From Rhodococcus sp. ARC_M6 (GTDB lineage Bacteria > Actinomycetota > Actinomycetes > Mycobacteriales > Mycobacteriaceae), in NCBI RefSeq assembly GCF_022810305.1, contig NZ_JALGQH010000029.1, forward strand, positions 1 through 64,000: a stretch of DNA of 64,000 nt, written 5' to 3'. This document shows, one piece after another, positions 43,440 to 52,627 of the stretch; within the stretch, counting starts at the first letter, position 1, and the number at the start of each line of letters is the position of its first letter. The notes beneath the pieces are model-generated. The model did no database searches. It saw only the letters and a program-made list of their open reading frames with translations, and was not told the origin of the DNA. The translations under genes and the position numbers were made by a program.

Positions 43440-44003
43440 TCACTTGCCGAGGATGCCCGACAGCAGTCCCATGATGTCGAAGCCCTCGAGGCTACCGCCA
43501 CTGAGGCTTCCCAGATCGATGCCACCGAGGGGGTTACCGATCGTGATCATCTTGGGCGCACCGAAGGCAGGCTTGATGGGGGTGACCGTCGGGTCGACGC
43601 ATGCACCGATCACGGCGTACATTCCGTCAGGAATATCGGCCACAGCCGCCGTCTTGGTCTCGCCCGCGACAACACCGAACAGAGACTCGAGATCTGTAAC
43701 CTGGGGGTAGACAACAACAGTCGGGTCGAGCAACTTCGTCGGATCATCGGCAATGTTCGCCGCTTCGAGCGCGTTGACGACAAGCGCCTGGCACCGCGGT
43801 GCCAAAGCCCCATTTTCGGTGCTGTTGTTGTTGACAACCGTCAACGACAGATCGTTGTCGACGAGCGTGTAGGTCACTTCGGGCGCCGTAACAGCGGCCG
43901 ACGCGATCGCCGGGCTGATCAGTGCTGCGCCACCTACAGTTGCGGCAGCGACAGCCACAGCGCCTACTACGCGACGAATTGTAAACTTGCCCTCTACCTG
44001 CAT
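43440..44003 (-). CDS. Secreted hypothetical protein, paralogue B
   Basis: The 187-residue product has a signal peptide (RRVVGAVAVAAATVGGAAL, cleaved near ASA-AV), a beta-rich core with GMYAVIGACVDPTV, and a short glycine-rich C-terminus. Two conserved cysteines (APRCQALV and GACVD) match paralogue A and may form a disulfide. The ATG at 44003 is the first with a proper signal after it. A strong terminator separates the two, so they are not one operon. Confidence 0.82.
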   Translation of the reverse strand: MQVEGKFTIRRVVGAVAVAAATVGGAALISPAIASAAVTAPEVTYTLVDNDLSLTVVNNNSTENGALAPRCQALVVNALEAANIADDPTKLLDPTVVVYPQVTDLESLFGVVAGETKTAAVADIPDGMYAVIGACVDPTVTPIKPAFGAPKMITIGNPLGGIDLGSLSGGSLEGFDIMGLLSGILGK

Positions 44004-44145
44004 TGACGACCCTCTCGTTGGTTCTGCGGCACTCGGCCGCAATAACCTTCGAAGTGTAAAATCAGACGAACGTCCAATTCGGGCAACTCGTACAAATGGG
44101 ACCAAGGCTCGTGAACTCGGGACGATCGTCCCGCTGCGGATCTCC

Positions 44146-45249
44146 CTAGAGACCGCGCCTCGCCAGGATCGGCCGGACACCTTCACCGAACTGGTATGTC
44201 TCCTCGAGATGCGGATAACCCGACAGAATAAAGTGATCCAAGCCGATTGCCGCGTATTCGGCGATCCGGTCGGCAACCTCCTCATGCGAACCGACCAGCG
44301 CAGTTCCGGCGCCTCCGCGCACCAACCCGACACCGGTCCACAGGTTCGGCGAGATCTCCAACGAGCGCGCACCGATGCCCGTCTTGTACGCACTTCCACC
44401 ACCGTGCAACTCGAGCATCCGACGCTGCCCTTCCGAACTTGATCGAGCGAGATTCGCTTGCGCCAGTTCGACGGTCGCCGGATCCAAGGCACTCAGCAGA
44501 CGATCGGCCTCCGCCCACGCCTCTTCGGCTGTGTCACGACTGATGATGTGCAGACGAATTCCGTAGTCGAGGCTTCGGCCCTGAATCTCAGCCAGATCCT
44601 TGATCCACGCGATCTTGGAGGCAACTGCGGACGGGGTTTCACCCCAGGTTAGATACGTATCGGCAAAACGCGACGCGACGGTGCCCGCTGCCGGTGACGA
44701 ACCCCCGAAAAAGATCGGCGGAACGGGATCCGGAATCCGATGCAAGGCAGCGTTTTCCACACTGATGTACTTGCCGGAGAAATCCACGGGACCGTTCCCG
44801 GCCCACAACTGCCGAATCACGTCGAGAAATTCGCCGCAGCGCGCGTATCGCTGGTTCTTGTCCAGAAAGTCTCCGAACGTTCGCTGCTCGTAGTCTTCGC
44901 CGCCGGTCACCACGTTCAGGAGTAGTCGGCCGCCGGATTGCCACTGGAACGTCGCCGCCATTTGAGCCGCCAACGTCGGACTCAACAAACCTGGCCGGAG
45001 CGCAACGAGGAACTTGAGGGTTTCGGTGGTGTCCACCATCATCGCCGTCGTCAACCAGGCGTCCTCGCACCACGCTCCGGCCGGAGTGAGGACGGCTTCG
45101 AATCCGTTGGCTTCTGCTGCAGTTCCGATCTGGTTCAGGTACTTCAGCGTCGCCGGACGGTCCCCGGACATCGAACTCCCATGCCCGCCTGCCATCAGGT
45201 TGCGGGAATCGCCGTAGGTGGGCAGATACCAGTGGAAACGCAGAGACAC
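44146..45249 (-). CDS. LLM-class flavin-dependent monooxygenase (SsuD-like)
   Basis: The 367-residue protein is a bacterial luciferase-like FMNH2 monooxygenase of the alkanesulfonate type: RFHWYLPTYGD, LLNVVTGGEDYEQRTFGDFL, PPIFFGGSSPAAGTVASRFA and RLHIISRDTAEEAW. SsuD-like enzymes free sulfite from alkanesulfonates, though many relatives act on other compounds. The GTG at 45249 follows AAGGAA. It is divergent from the TetR/FAD-dehydrogenase operon. No ssu transporter genes are adjacent. Confidence 0.9.
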   Translation of the reverse strand: MSLRFHWYLPTYGDSRNLMAGGHGSSMSGDRPATLKYLNQIGTAAEANGFEAVLTPAGAWCEDAWLTTAMMVDTTETLKFLVALRPGLLSPTLAAQMAATFQWQSGGRLLLNVVTGGEDYEQRTFGDFLDKNQRYARCGEFLDVIRQLWAGNGPVDFSGKYISVENAALHRIPDPVPPIFFGGSSPAAGTVASRFADTYLTWGETPSAVASKIAWIKDLAEIQGRSLDYGIRLHIISRDTAEEAWAEADRLLSALDPATVELAQANLARSSSEGQRRMLELHGGGSAYKTGIGARSLEISPNLWTGVGLVRGGAGTALVGSHEEVADRIAEYAAIGLDHFILSGYPHLEETYQFGEGVRPILARRGL

Positions 45250-45446
45250 GGCAGTTCCTTTTGTCGACGCCAGCAAGCAGAGGTTTCCATTACAGTGCCC
45301 GGACACACCTCCGGTCAGGGTTGAAATCACGGAGATTCTTAGATCACGCATCCGTGAACCGGTAAATATTCATGAATCTTGTCTATTCACTAGAAATTGT
45401 TAGAAATCCCTGTCAAGAGAATATTTTCGAATACGTCGCTGCATCG

Positions 45447-45462
45447 GATACATCTGTGTATC
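45447..45462. promoter_or_regulatory. Candidate TetR operator
   Basis: GATACA-TCTG-TGTATC is a perfect palindrome 31 bases before the TetR start, in the divergent region shared with the monooxygenase gene. Confidence 0.5.
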
Positions 45463-45493
45463 GTTTGTGAAATCCACCGAACCGGAGGTACCG

Positions 45494-46153
45494 ATGAGCG
45501 ATGTGGCTGCCTTACCGCCCAAACGCGTCACCAAACGTAGAGGTCAGACGCGCCAGCGACTCCTCGACGCAGCGGCGGAGGTCTTTGCCGACGAAGGGTT
45601 CGGACGCGCGACGGTCGAGCAAATCTGCGAGCGGGGTGGGTACTCCCGAGGGGCCTTCTACTCCAACTTCGGTTCCCTGGACGAACTGTTCTTTGCCATG
45701 TGGGAGCAACGATCCGCCGCAATGCTGGCAGATCTGAAAAAGGCGAGCGCGGCAATCACTGCCGGCCCACTCGACATAACTTCCGCCGTCGCGCGGATCG
45801 TCGCGGTAGTCCCCGTCGACCCACAGTGGTACCGGATCAACGCAGAATTCACGGCTCACGCACTTCGCAACGACGCCCTCCGAACCGCGTTGGCCGACCG
45901 CGAAGACGCGATCCTGCAAACCTTGCTACCAATCGTCGAATCTGCACTCCGCGATATCGGACGAAAAGTAGTCGGTGATCCCACGGCACTCGGACGGGCC
46001 CTGGTAGCAATCCACGACGGCACCAGCGTGCAGTGCCTCGTAGACACGGACACCGGTGCCGCATTTGCGCTGCGCCGCGATATTTTCACTCGAATCCTGC
46101 TGTCCTACAGCGCATCAATGGAATCCAACCAGTCAGAAGAGGAGTTGCTGTGA
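45494..46153 (+). CDS. TetR-family transcriptional regulator
   Basis: The 219-residue protein has a TetR DNA-binding domain (RQRLLDAAAEVFADEGFGRA, then TVEQICERGGYSRGAFYSNF) and a divergent ligand domain. GGAGG lies before the ATG. It overlaps the FAD-dehydrogenase gene by four bases (GTGA), so it probably controls that gene and itself, and perhaps the divergent monooxygenase. Confidence 0.92.
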   Translation: MSDVAALPPKRVTKRRGQTRQRLLDAAAEVFADEGFGRATVEQICERGGYSRGAFYSNFGSLDELFFAMWEQRSAAMLADLKKASAAITAGPLDITSAVARIVAVVPVDPQWYRINAEFTAHALRNDALRTALADREDAILQTLLPIVESALRDIGRKVVGDPTALGRALVAIHDGTSVQCLVDTDTGAAFALRRDIFTRILLSYSASMESNQSEEELL

Positions 46154-47805
46154 GCGAACATGCTGACGTCATCGTTGTCGGGGCCGGGCTTGCGGGCCTG
46201 GTCGCCACCTACGAACTGACTCGCGCGGGACGCAAAGTGCTTGTCGTAGAACAAGAAAACGCGGCCAACCTCGGCGCTCAGGCATTCTGGTCATTGGGCG
46301 GGCTTTTCCTCGTCGACAGCCCCGAACAACGCCGACTCGGCATCAAGGATTCTCTGGATCTGGCCATGCAGGACTGGATGGGCACGGCCGCCTTCGACCG
46401 CGACCGCGAAGACCACTGGCCCCGGCAATGGGCCAAGGCGTACGTCGAGTTCGCGGCGGGCGAAAAGCGAGAGTACCTGCACGACTTGGGACTTCGCTTG
46501 ATGCCGAACGTCGGCTGGGCTGAACGCGGCCGCGGCATGGCTCTCGGTCACGGTAACTCCGTTCCCCGATTCCACCTCACCTGGGGAACCGGCCCCGGTG
46601 TCGTCGACGTATTTCTCGACAAGGTGATCGCGGCGCAGAAACGCGGACTGGTCACGTTCAAGCACCGCCACCAGGTCGATCAACTCGTACTCACCGACGG
46701 TGCAGTCACCGGCGTTCGCGGCACCGTTCTCGAGCCGTCCAACGCCATTCGGGGAGTCGAAAGCTCCCGTACACCAATCGGGGAATTCGAGTTCTCCGCG
46801 CAGGCCGTTGTGGTCACCTCCGGTGGCATCGGCGGCAACTACGAACTGGTGAAGAAGAATTGGCCTGAGCGACTGGGTAAGGCGCCGGAGCACATGCTGA
46901 CCGGCGTGCCGGCACACGTCGACGGCCGCATGCTCGAGATCACCGAATCCGCCGGCGGCAACATCGTCAACCGCGACCGCATGTGGCACTACACAGAAGG
47001 AATCCAGAACTGGAATCCCATCTGGCCCAATCACGGCATCCGGATCATCCCCGGCCCGTCGTCAATGTGGTTCGACGCCACCGGAAAACGCTTGCCGGTA
47101 CCCAACTTCCCCGGTTTCGACACGATGGGAACCTTCAAGTACATCCTCGATACCGGCTACGAGTACACGTGGTTCATCCTCGATCAGAAGATCATCGAGA
47201 AGGAATTTGCGCTGTCCGGTTCGGAACAGAACCCCGACTTCACCAATCGCGATTTCAAACTCCTGCTCGAACGCATCAAGAAGGGCGCACCCGGCCCGGT
47301 CGAAGCATTCAAGCAGAAGGGCGCAGACTTCGTGGTGCGCAACAACCTTCGCGATCTGGTCGACGGCATGAACGCGCTCACCGACGAGCCACTCCTCGAC
47401 TTCGAGGACATCGAACGGGAAATGATCGCCCGTGATCGTGAGGTCGACAACAAGTACAGCAAAGATTTCCAGATCACCGCCATCCATGGTGCCCGCAACC
47501 TGCTGGCCGACAAGATCGTGCGCGTCGTCGCACCGCACAAGATCCTCGACGCCAAAAACGGTCCACTGATCGCAGTCCGCCTACATCTACTCACGCGCAA
47601 GACCCTCGGCGGCCTGGAGACCAATCTCGACTCACAGGTCATCAAGGCTGACGGCAGCGCATTCGACGGACTGTATGCGGCCGGTGAGGTCGCCGGATTC
47701 GGCGGCGGCGGAGTGCACGGATACAGCGCCTTGGAAGGAACGTTCCTCGGTGGCTGCATCTTCTCCGGCCGAGCAGCGGGCCGAGCGTTGGCGCGAGACC
47801 TGTAA
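46150..47805 (+). CDS. FAD-binding dehydrogenase (KstD-related family)
   Basis: The 551-residue flavoprotein has the N-terminal motif VIVVGAGLAGLVATYEL and a C-terminal GLYAAGEVAGFGGGGVHGYS with ALEGTFLGGCIFSGR. This is the FAD_binding_2/fumarate reductase-like family often named FAD-binding dehydrogenase, related to but distinct from true KstD. The substrate is unknown; a steroid or other alicyclic ketone is possible. It starts at GTG 46150, overlapping tetR. Confidence 0.88.
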   Translation: MSEHADVIVVGAGLAGLVATYELTRAGRKVLVVEQENAANLGAQAFWSLGGLFLVDSPEQRRLGIKDSLDLAMQDWMGTAAFDRDREDHWPRQWAKAYVEFAAGEKREYLHDLGLRLMPNVGWAERGRGMALGHGNSVPRFHLTWGTGPGVVDVFLDKVIAAQKRGLVTFKHRHQVDQLVLTDGAVTGVRGTVLEPSNAIRGVESSRTPIGEFEFSAQAVVVTSGGIGGNYELVKKNWPERLGKAPEHMLTGVPAHVDGRMLEITESAGGNIVNRDRMWHYTEGIQNWNPIWPNHGIRIIPGPSSMWFDATGKRLPVPNFPGFDTMGTFKYILDTGYEYTWFILDQKIIEKEFALSGSEQNPDFTNRDFKLLLERIKKGAPGPVEAFKQKGADFVVRNNLRDLVDGMNALTDEPLLDFEDIEREMIARDREVDNKYSKDFQITAIHGARNLLADKIVRVVAPHKILDAKNGPLIAVRLHLLTRKTLGGLETNLDSQVIKADGSAFDGLYAAGEVAGFGGGGVHGYSALEGTFLGGCIFSGRAAGRALARDL

Positions 47806-47820
47806 CGAGCGAGGTGCACC

Positions 47821-47850
47821 GACGGCGTCAACTTTAGGGTTGGCGCCGTC
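47821..47850 (+). terminator. Terminator after the FAD dehydrogenase
   Basis: GACGGCGTCAAC pairs with GTTGGCGCCGTC (one G-T pair) around TTTAGG, 15 bases after the stop. Confidence 0.65.
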
Positions 47851-47919
47851 AAAATCTCGTCAACAAGGTACTCAGTGCTCCCGATCGGTCCGGATACTTG
47901 TTCGGTGAGACATGCAGTG

Positions 47920-49779
47920 ATGATCGGTCACGCCTTTTCCTTTCGCCCACCAGCTCTTCGCCAACGGGCCCCGCGCGCAGCGAAGCAAAGTCTCCGCGAG
48001 CGTCAAAAGCTCTCGGTGGCCACAGGTTTGGCAGGGCTTTCGCTCGACGCGATGGCTTCGGTTTCGTACGGTCCCGAGGCCATTGTGTTGGTGCTGGCGC
48101 TAGCCGGCGGGGCCGGACTCGGGTTCACTCTTCCGGTAACTATTGCCATCGCGATACTGCTCGCGATCTTGGTGGCGTCGTACCGCCAGGTTATTGCTGC
48201 CTTTCCGGAAGGCGGCGGCGCCTACGCCGTCGCCCGGAAACACCTGAGCAAGCGGGCCAGCCTGACTGCTGCCGCGTCGTTGATCATCGATTACACACTC
48301 AATGTCGCGGTGTCGATCGCTGCCGGAGTGGCGGCACTGACGTCGGCCTTCCCGGCTCTGTTGCCGTACACGGTGTGGATCGCACTGGTAATTCTCGGCG
48401 GCATCACGGCGCTGAATTTGCGCGGTATCGCCGAGTCGGCGCGAGCATTCATGCTGCCCACCGCCATCTTTCTGGTCAGCATCTTCACCGTGATCATCGC
48501 GGGACTGTTTCGAGATAAACCGGCAGTCACTGTGTCTGCGCCGTTCCTCGTCGACAATGCGCACACGATCGGGGTTCTTCTACTCCTCAAAGCGTTTTCG
48601 AGTGGTTGCGCCGCGTTGACCGGCGTCGAGGCCATTGCCAATGCCGTACCGAGCTTCAAGAAGCCGCGGGTGCGCACTGCCCAGCGCGCCGAGGTCGCAT
48701 TGGGAGTCCTGTTGGGCACCATGCTGATCGGACTCGCGGTGCTGATCGAAAAGTTCGCCTTGGCTCCGGTGCCCGGAACAACAGTCCTGTCCCAGCTCAC
48801 ATCCGCTGCTCTCGGAAATGGCGTCGGATACTACGTCGTCCAGTTCTCGACCGTAGTGCTGTTGGCCCTCGCTGCGAACACGTCCTACGGCGGACTACCC
48901 AACCTGATGCGAATTCTCGCCGACGACAATGTTCTTCCGCATCGCTTGAGCCGAAAGTCGTCTCGGGACGTCTTCACGTACGGAGTTTTGGCCCTGGGCG
49001 TTGCCGCTGCACTGCTTCTGATCGGATCCGCCGGCCAGATGAATACGCTTGTCCCCCTGTTTGCGATCGGTGTGTTCATTGGTTTCACGCTCGCCCAGTT
49101 CGGCATGGTGAAGCACTGGCTGACCCTGCGGACCCGCGGCTGGAGATGGCGCTTGGCCCTCAACGGTTTCGGCGCTGCGTTGACCGCGATCGCAGCGGTG
49201 GTAACCACCGCAATGAAGTTCACCGAAGGCGCCTGGCTGATCGCGCTCGCGCTACCAGTACTCGTGCTGGGCATGGAACGTATACGCGGCGCGTACCAGC
49301 ACATCGGGGAACGTCTGACCGTCAGCGCCGACAAGAGCGCCTCTCCGACAATCGGATACAAGCCGGCCGTGCTGGTTCCGGTATCCGGATTGACGACGCT
49401 CTCGTCCCGCGCCATGGACGCTGCGTACGCCATGTCGTCACAACCGATCGCCATCCGAGTCTGTATGGAGCACGAGTCGACGGCCGAGTTCGCTCGGAGA
49501 TGGAATGCGAAGTACCCGAATTCGCGGCTGATCATCATCGAGGACACCGAGAACTCGGTGGGACTCTCACTGTCCCGGTACATTCGGGCGCATTTCCCCC
49601 ATCGGGAGACGTTTGCCGTGATCGCCACTCTCGACCCCGCTACGCCGTGGCACCGATTCCTTCCGCGCCAACGCACCGACGAGGTTGCCGACGCATTGCG
49701 CAAGCACACCGATGCCGTGGTCTGCCAAGTGCCGGTTCGGATCGATCCGGCGTTCCGAGATCCTGCATTGCGCGCCTAG
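47920..49779 (+). CDS. APC-superfamily permease with large C-terminal domain
   Basis: The 619-residue protein has about 12 membrane helices of the APC fold (SLDAMASVSYGPEAIVLVLA, FPEGGGAYAVARKHLSKRAS, FSSGCAALTGVEAIANAVPS) and a cytosolic C-terminal domain of some 150 residues (AVLVPVSGLTTLSSRAMDAA). This layout is seen in KimA-type potassium importers and related actinobacterial permeases. No c-di-AMP riboswitch is visible in the short upstream gap. The start is uncertain (ATG 47920, GTG 47917, or further up). Confidence 0.82.
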   Translation: MIGHAFSFRPPALRQRAPRAAKQSLRERQKLSVATGLAGLSLDAMASVSYGPEAIVLVLALAGGAGLGFTLPVTIAIAILLAILVASYRQVIAAFPEGGGAYAVARKHLSKRASLTAAASLIIDYTLNVAVSIAAGVAALTSAFPALLPYTVWIALVILGGITALNLRGIAESARAFMLPTAIFLVSIFTVIIAGLFRDKPAVTVSAPFLVDNAHTIGVLLLLKAFSSGCAALTGVEAIANAVPSFKKPRVRTAQRAEVALGVLLGTMLIGLAVLIEKFALAPVPGTTVLSQLTSAALGNGVGYYVVQFSTVVLLALAANTSYGGLPNLMRILADDNVLPHRLSRKSSRDVFTYGVLALGVAAALLLIGSAGQMNTLVPLFAIGVFIGFTLAQFGMVKHWLTLRTRGWRWRLALNGFGAALTAIAAVVTTAMKFTEGAWLIALALPVLVLGMERIRGAYQHIGERLTVSADKSASPTIGYKPAVLVPVSGLTTLSSRAMDAAYAMSSQPIAIRVCMEHESTAEFARRWNAKYPNSRLIIIEDTENSVGLSLSRYIRAHFPHRETFAVIATLDPATPWHRFLPRQRTDEVADALRKHTDAVVCQVPVRIDPAFRDPALRA

Positions 49780-50853
49780 CTACAGAGACGTCCCGAAGAG
49801 CATGCCCAGCAGATACGTTGCGCCGGCCGCGCCGAAACCGATGGCAAGTTGCCGAAGCGCACGCTTGAAAGGCGGACCACCGGAAAGCAATCCGACCACC
49901 ACACCGGTGCCTAGCAGGGCAATGCCGACCAGAACGGAGGCCACAATGAGTGCGGTCAGGCCTTCCAAACCGAACAGGTACGGCAGCACCGGAATGATTG
50001 CGCCGGAAGCGAAGAAGCAGAAACTGGCTAACGCAGCACCGATGCCGGTACCGACCGCCTCGTGGGTGTCCTCGACATCCATGGATCCGAAGTTGTTGTA
50101 CTTCAACGCCTCTGCGGCGCGAACTTCAGCTTCCTCTTCCGTCATACCGCGAGCCCGATACACCAGCGCCAACTCGTTGGCGTCGACATCGAGGAGTCCG
50201 ACGGCGTCTCTTGCTGCCGCTCCCGGCGTGGAGGCCTCGAGTAATTCACGTTGGGAGCGCACCGAAACGTACTCGCCCGCTCCCATCGACAGAGCACCGG
50301 CCAGGAGTCCGGCCATGCCGGTGAGTAGCACGATCTGGTTGGAGACACCGCTGCCACTGATACCGAGGACCAAAGCCAAGTTGCTGACCAATCCGTCGTT
50401 TGCCCCGAAGACCGCGGCTCGGAACGTTCCCGAGAGTCTGTTGCGGCCACGGGTGGCCAGGGCCCGCACTACTTCTTCGTGGATTTTTTCGTCGGCGCCC
50501 ATCGACGCGGTGGCGTCGGCATCATGTGGGTAGGGCGACCGGGTCTCGGCGCGTTGGGCAAGGGCCAGAACAAAAACCGAGCCGAATCGCCTTGCCAGGA
50601 AGCCGAGTATGCGCGTACGGATATCACCTCGCATCGGCTTGCCCACGTGATCGCCGAGGAGGGCTCGCCAATGGGCCTCATGCCGGCCTTCCGCTTCGGC
50701 CAAGGCAAGAAGGATCTCGCGCTCCTCACCGGTCCGTCGTCCGGCAAGGTCTCGGTAGACAGCTGCCTCAGCCTGCTCATCCGCTAGATACCGGCGCCAC
50801 CGCTTGATGTCACGAGGCTGGGGATCGGGCCGTGCATCCGGAATCGGCGACAT
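49780..50853 (-). CDS. mbfA: Ferritin-like domain fused to VIT1-type iron transporter (MbfA-like)
   Basis: The 357-residue protein has an N-terminal erythrin/ferritin-like helical domain with Glu26/Glu29, E55-x2-H58 and E122-x2-H125 as likely di-iron ligands. A VIT1/CCC1 membrane domain follows (LSGTFRAAVFGANDGLVSNL, MGAGEYVSVRSQRELLEAST). The same fusion is known as MbfA in alphaproteobacteria, an iron exporter that lowers oxidative stress. The convergent APC gene ends at the adjacent base. No iron-box is obvious upstream. Confidence 0.9.
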   Translation of the reverse strand: MSPIPDARPDPQPRDIKRWRRYLADEQAEAAVYRDLAGRRTGEEREILLALAEAEGRHEAHWRALLGDHVGKPMRGDIRTRILGFLARRFGSVFVLALAQRAETRSPYPHDADATASMGADEKIHEEVVRALATRGRNRLSGTFRAAVFGANDGLVSNLALVLGISGSGVSNQIVLLTGMAGLLAGALSMGAGEYVSVRSQRELLEASTPGAAARDAVGLLDVDANELALVYRARGMTEEEAEVRAAEALKYNNFGSMDVEDTHEAVGTGIGAALASFCFFASGAIIPVLPYLFGLEGLTALIVASVLVGIALLGTGVVVGLLSGGPPFKRALRQLAIGFGAAGATYLLGMLFGTSL

Positions 50854-50989
50854 CGAATCTCCTTCGTACTCGGCGGCGTGGTTCTTGTGTGGGGTTCCTG
50901 TGCGGGCATAGTTACCGCATTCCCGCACATCCCAGACCTAATTCGGATATACCGGACACACGTATCGGATGTCTGGAGGAGCGAACACT

Positions 50990-51634
50990 ATGAGTCCAAC
51001 ACAAACACGTCGGATCGTCCTGTTCGCGGCACCTCTGGCCGCACTGGCCCTCGTCAGTGGTTGCGGATCCGACAGTTCTGATACCGCGGCAAGCTCCTCC
51101 GTTCCCACCACCACCGCGGCGCTGCCTACCTCCGCGGCGCCGGCACCCGCACCCGCACCCGCACCGACCACTCATGCCCAGCACTCGCAGGCCACCACAA
51201 CGATGGTCCCGAATCCACAGAACTGCACCGTCGGAGAACTGACCGTGACACTCGGACAAGCGGGCGGCGCGGCAGGCTCCACCGAACTCCCCTTGGTCTT
51301 CACCAATACAAGCTCACGAACCTGCAACCTCGACGGTTTCCCCGGCGTCTCATATGTCACGGTCGCCTCCGGGAATCCGGTGGGCGCGCCCGCGACCCGA
51401 TCCGGCTCCGGTTCCGTTGTTTCACTTGCCCCCGGATCTGCCGGCACCGCGATGGTTCGTGCCACCAACGTCGAGAACTACCCGGCAGATCAGTGCGGTG
51501 TCACCGAAGTTGCGGGGCTGCAGGTCTACCCGCCCAACAGCTACGATTCCGTCTTTGTCCCCTACCCCACCAAAGCCTGCTCGATGACCAGCGCAAACAT
51601 CAATCAACTGAGCGTCGCACCGGTCACCAGCTGA
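50990..51634 (+). CDS. DUF4232 lipoprotein
   Basis: The 214-residue product has a signal with lipobox (AALALVSGCGSDS), a Thr/Ala/Pro linker, and a DUF4232 domain (LTVTLGQAGGAAGSTELPLV, then FTNTSSRTCNLDGFPGVSYV). Cys pairs around TCNLDG and KACSM may form a disulfide. GGAGGAG lies before the ATG. The role is unknown; the family is common on actinobacterial surfaces. Confidence 0.9.
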   Translation: MSPTQTRRIVLFAAPLAALALVSGCGSDSSDTAASSSVPTTTAALPTSAAPAPAPAPAPTTHAQHSQATTTMVPNPQNCTVGELTVTLGQAGGAAGSTELPLVFTNTSSRTCNLDGFPGVSYVTVASGNPVGAPATRSGSGSVVSLAPGSAGTAMVRATNVENYPADQCGVTEVAGLQVYPPNSYDSVFVPYPTKACSMTSANINQLSVAPVTS

Positions 51635-51637
51635 GAG

Positions 51638-52627
51638 TTACGGCTTGACGCGTCGTAGCGCTGAGAGCGCGCGGAGTAGGATAAGACCTGAAAGAACCAG
51701 TACCAGAGCAGCTTCCATCAGCTGGAATCGATGGAACTGATCGGCTGAATGGTAGCGAGTCTCGAAGTGGTCGACGCCCTGCTCACGCAGGCAGACCTCC
51801 ATGTCTCGGCCCTCTTGCTCCTGCAGCACCTCGATCCGCTCGTCGTACTGGGCGTCTGTCTCGTCAGGTTTCCATTCGTAGGCATCGGAACCGAGATTCG
51901 TCCAGGAGCATTCGTCATAGCGAACGTCCACGAAGTTGCCACGGATGTCGGCGTTTCCACTCTCGATCTCCCAATCGATACCGGGGACAACGTCATCACT
52001 CGTGTACAAAGCATAGGAACTGGATCTGTCCAGCGGTGAAGCCTCGATACTCAGCGGTGCGTAGTGCGGCCTGGCGACAAACTGAAACACCGCCAGAACG
52101 ACAACTACACCGACCATGGTCAGTGCCATTGCGCCGATCGAACTGCGCACCATCAAGGCAAGGGCTGCTCCGAGCACGAGAGCCATGAATGTGTAAGCAC
52201 CCAATGCTAATCCACTGGATTGAAAGAACGGATACGTCAAGTTCGAGATGTCGGGCAACTGACCACTACCGGATACAAATACATAGCTACCACCACCGTC
52301 CGCGGCTCGGGTCCACTCGAGAACAAAACCGAGTAGTGCTGCGGCAACGGACAGCGGAACGAAGACGACGAGCACTCGCATCCAGAACCAGCGTGCGCGA
52401 CTGACAGACTGCGTCAATCCCAGAACATGAGTGCCCTGTTCAATGTCCCGGGAGAAGACCGTTACACCAACCAGCGCTCCCAGGAGCACGGGAAGCAGCG
52501 TTGCAATCACGGTGGTCATAATCTCGCTGACGACGCCGCCGATCAATGCCGTAACGGCCAGCGCGGCAATGATTCCCAACGATATCGTGAGCGATGTCCG
52601 ATGGTGACGCCAGGTTACCCAGATCAT
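51638..52627 (-). CDS. ABC exporter membrane subunit
   Basis: The 329-residue protein has about six membrane segments (start WVTWRHHRTSLTISLGIIAA; end LMEAALVLVLSGLILLRALS) and a large extracytoplasmic loop rich in acidic residues between helices 5 and 6. It is the third gene of a GntR-ATPase-permease operon; its ATG overlaps the ATPase stop by four bases. The substrate is not known; YtrA-type operons often respond to cell-wall antibiotics or export lipid/peptide compounds. Confidence 0.85.
   Translation of the reverse strand: MIWVTWRHHRTSLTISLGIIAALAVTALIGGVVSEIMTTVIATLLPVLLGALVGVTVFSRDIEQGTHVLGLTQSVSRARWFWMRVLVVFVPLSVAAALLGFVLEWTRAADGGGSYVFVSGSGQLPDISNLTYPFFQSSGLALGAYTFMALVLGAALALMVRSSIGAMALTMVGVVVVLAVFQFVARPHYAPLSIEASPLDRSSSYALYTSDDVVPGIDWEIESGNADIRGNFVDVRYDECSWTNLGSDAYEWKPDETDAQYDERIEVLQEQEGRDMEVCLREQGVDHFETRYHSADQFHRFQLMEAALVLVLSGLILLRALSALRRVKP

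Noticed and set aside
46150-47805. Second true KstD
   Set aside because: The family layout fits FAD-binding dehydrogenases related to KstD, and I could not place the KstD active-site tyrosines, so a steroid role is not claimed.
47806-47919. c-di-AMP (ydaO) riboswitch before the KimA-like permease
   Set aside because: The gap is short and occupied by a terminator; no aptamer motifs are seen.
48606-49868. Arginine-rich plus-strand frame within the APC permease gene
   Set aside because: Different frame of a clear membrane protein gene; composition is non-coding.
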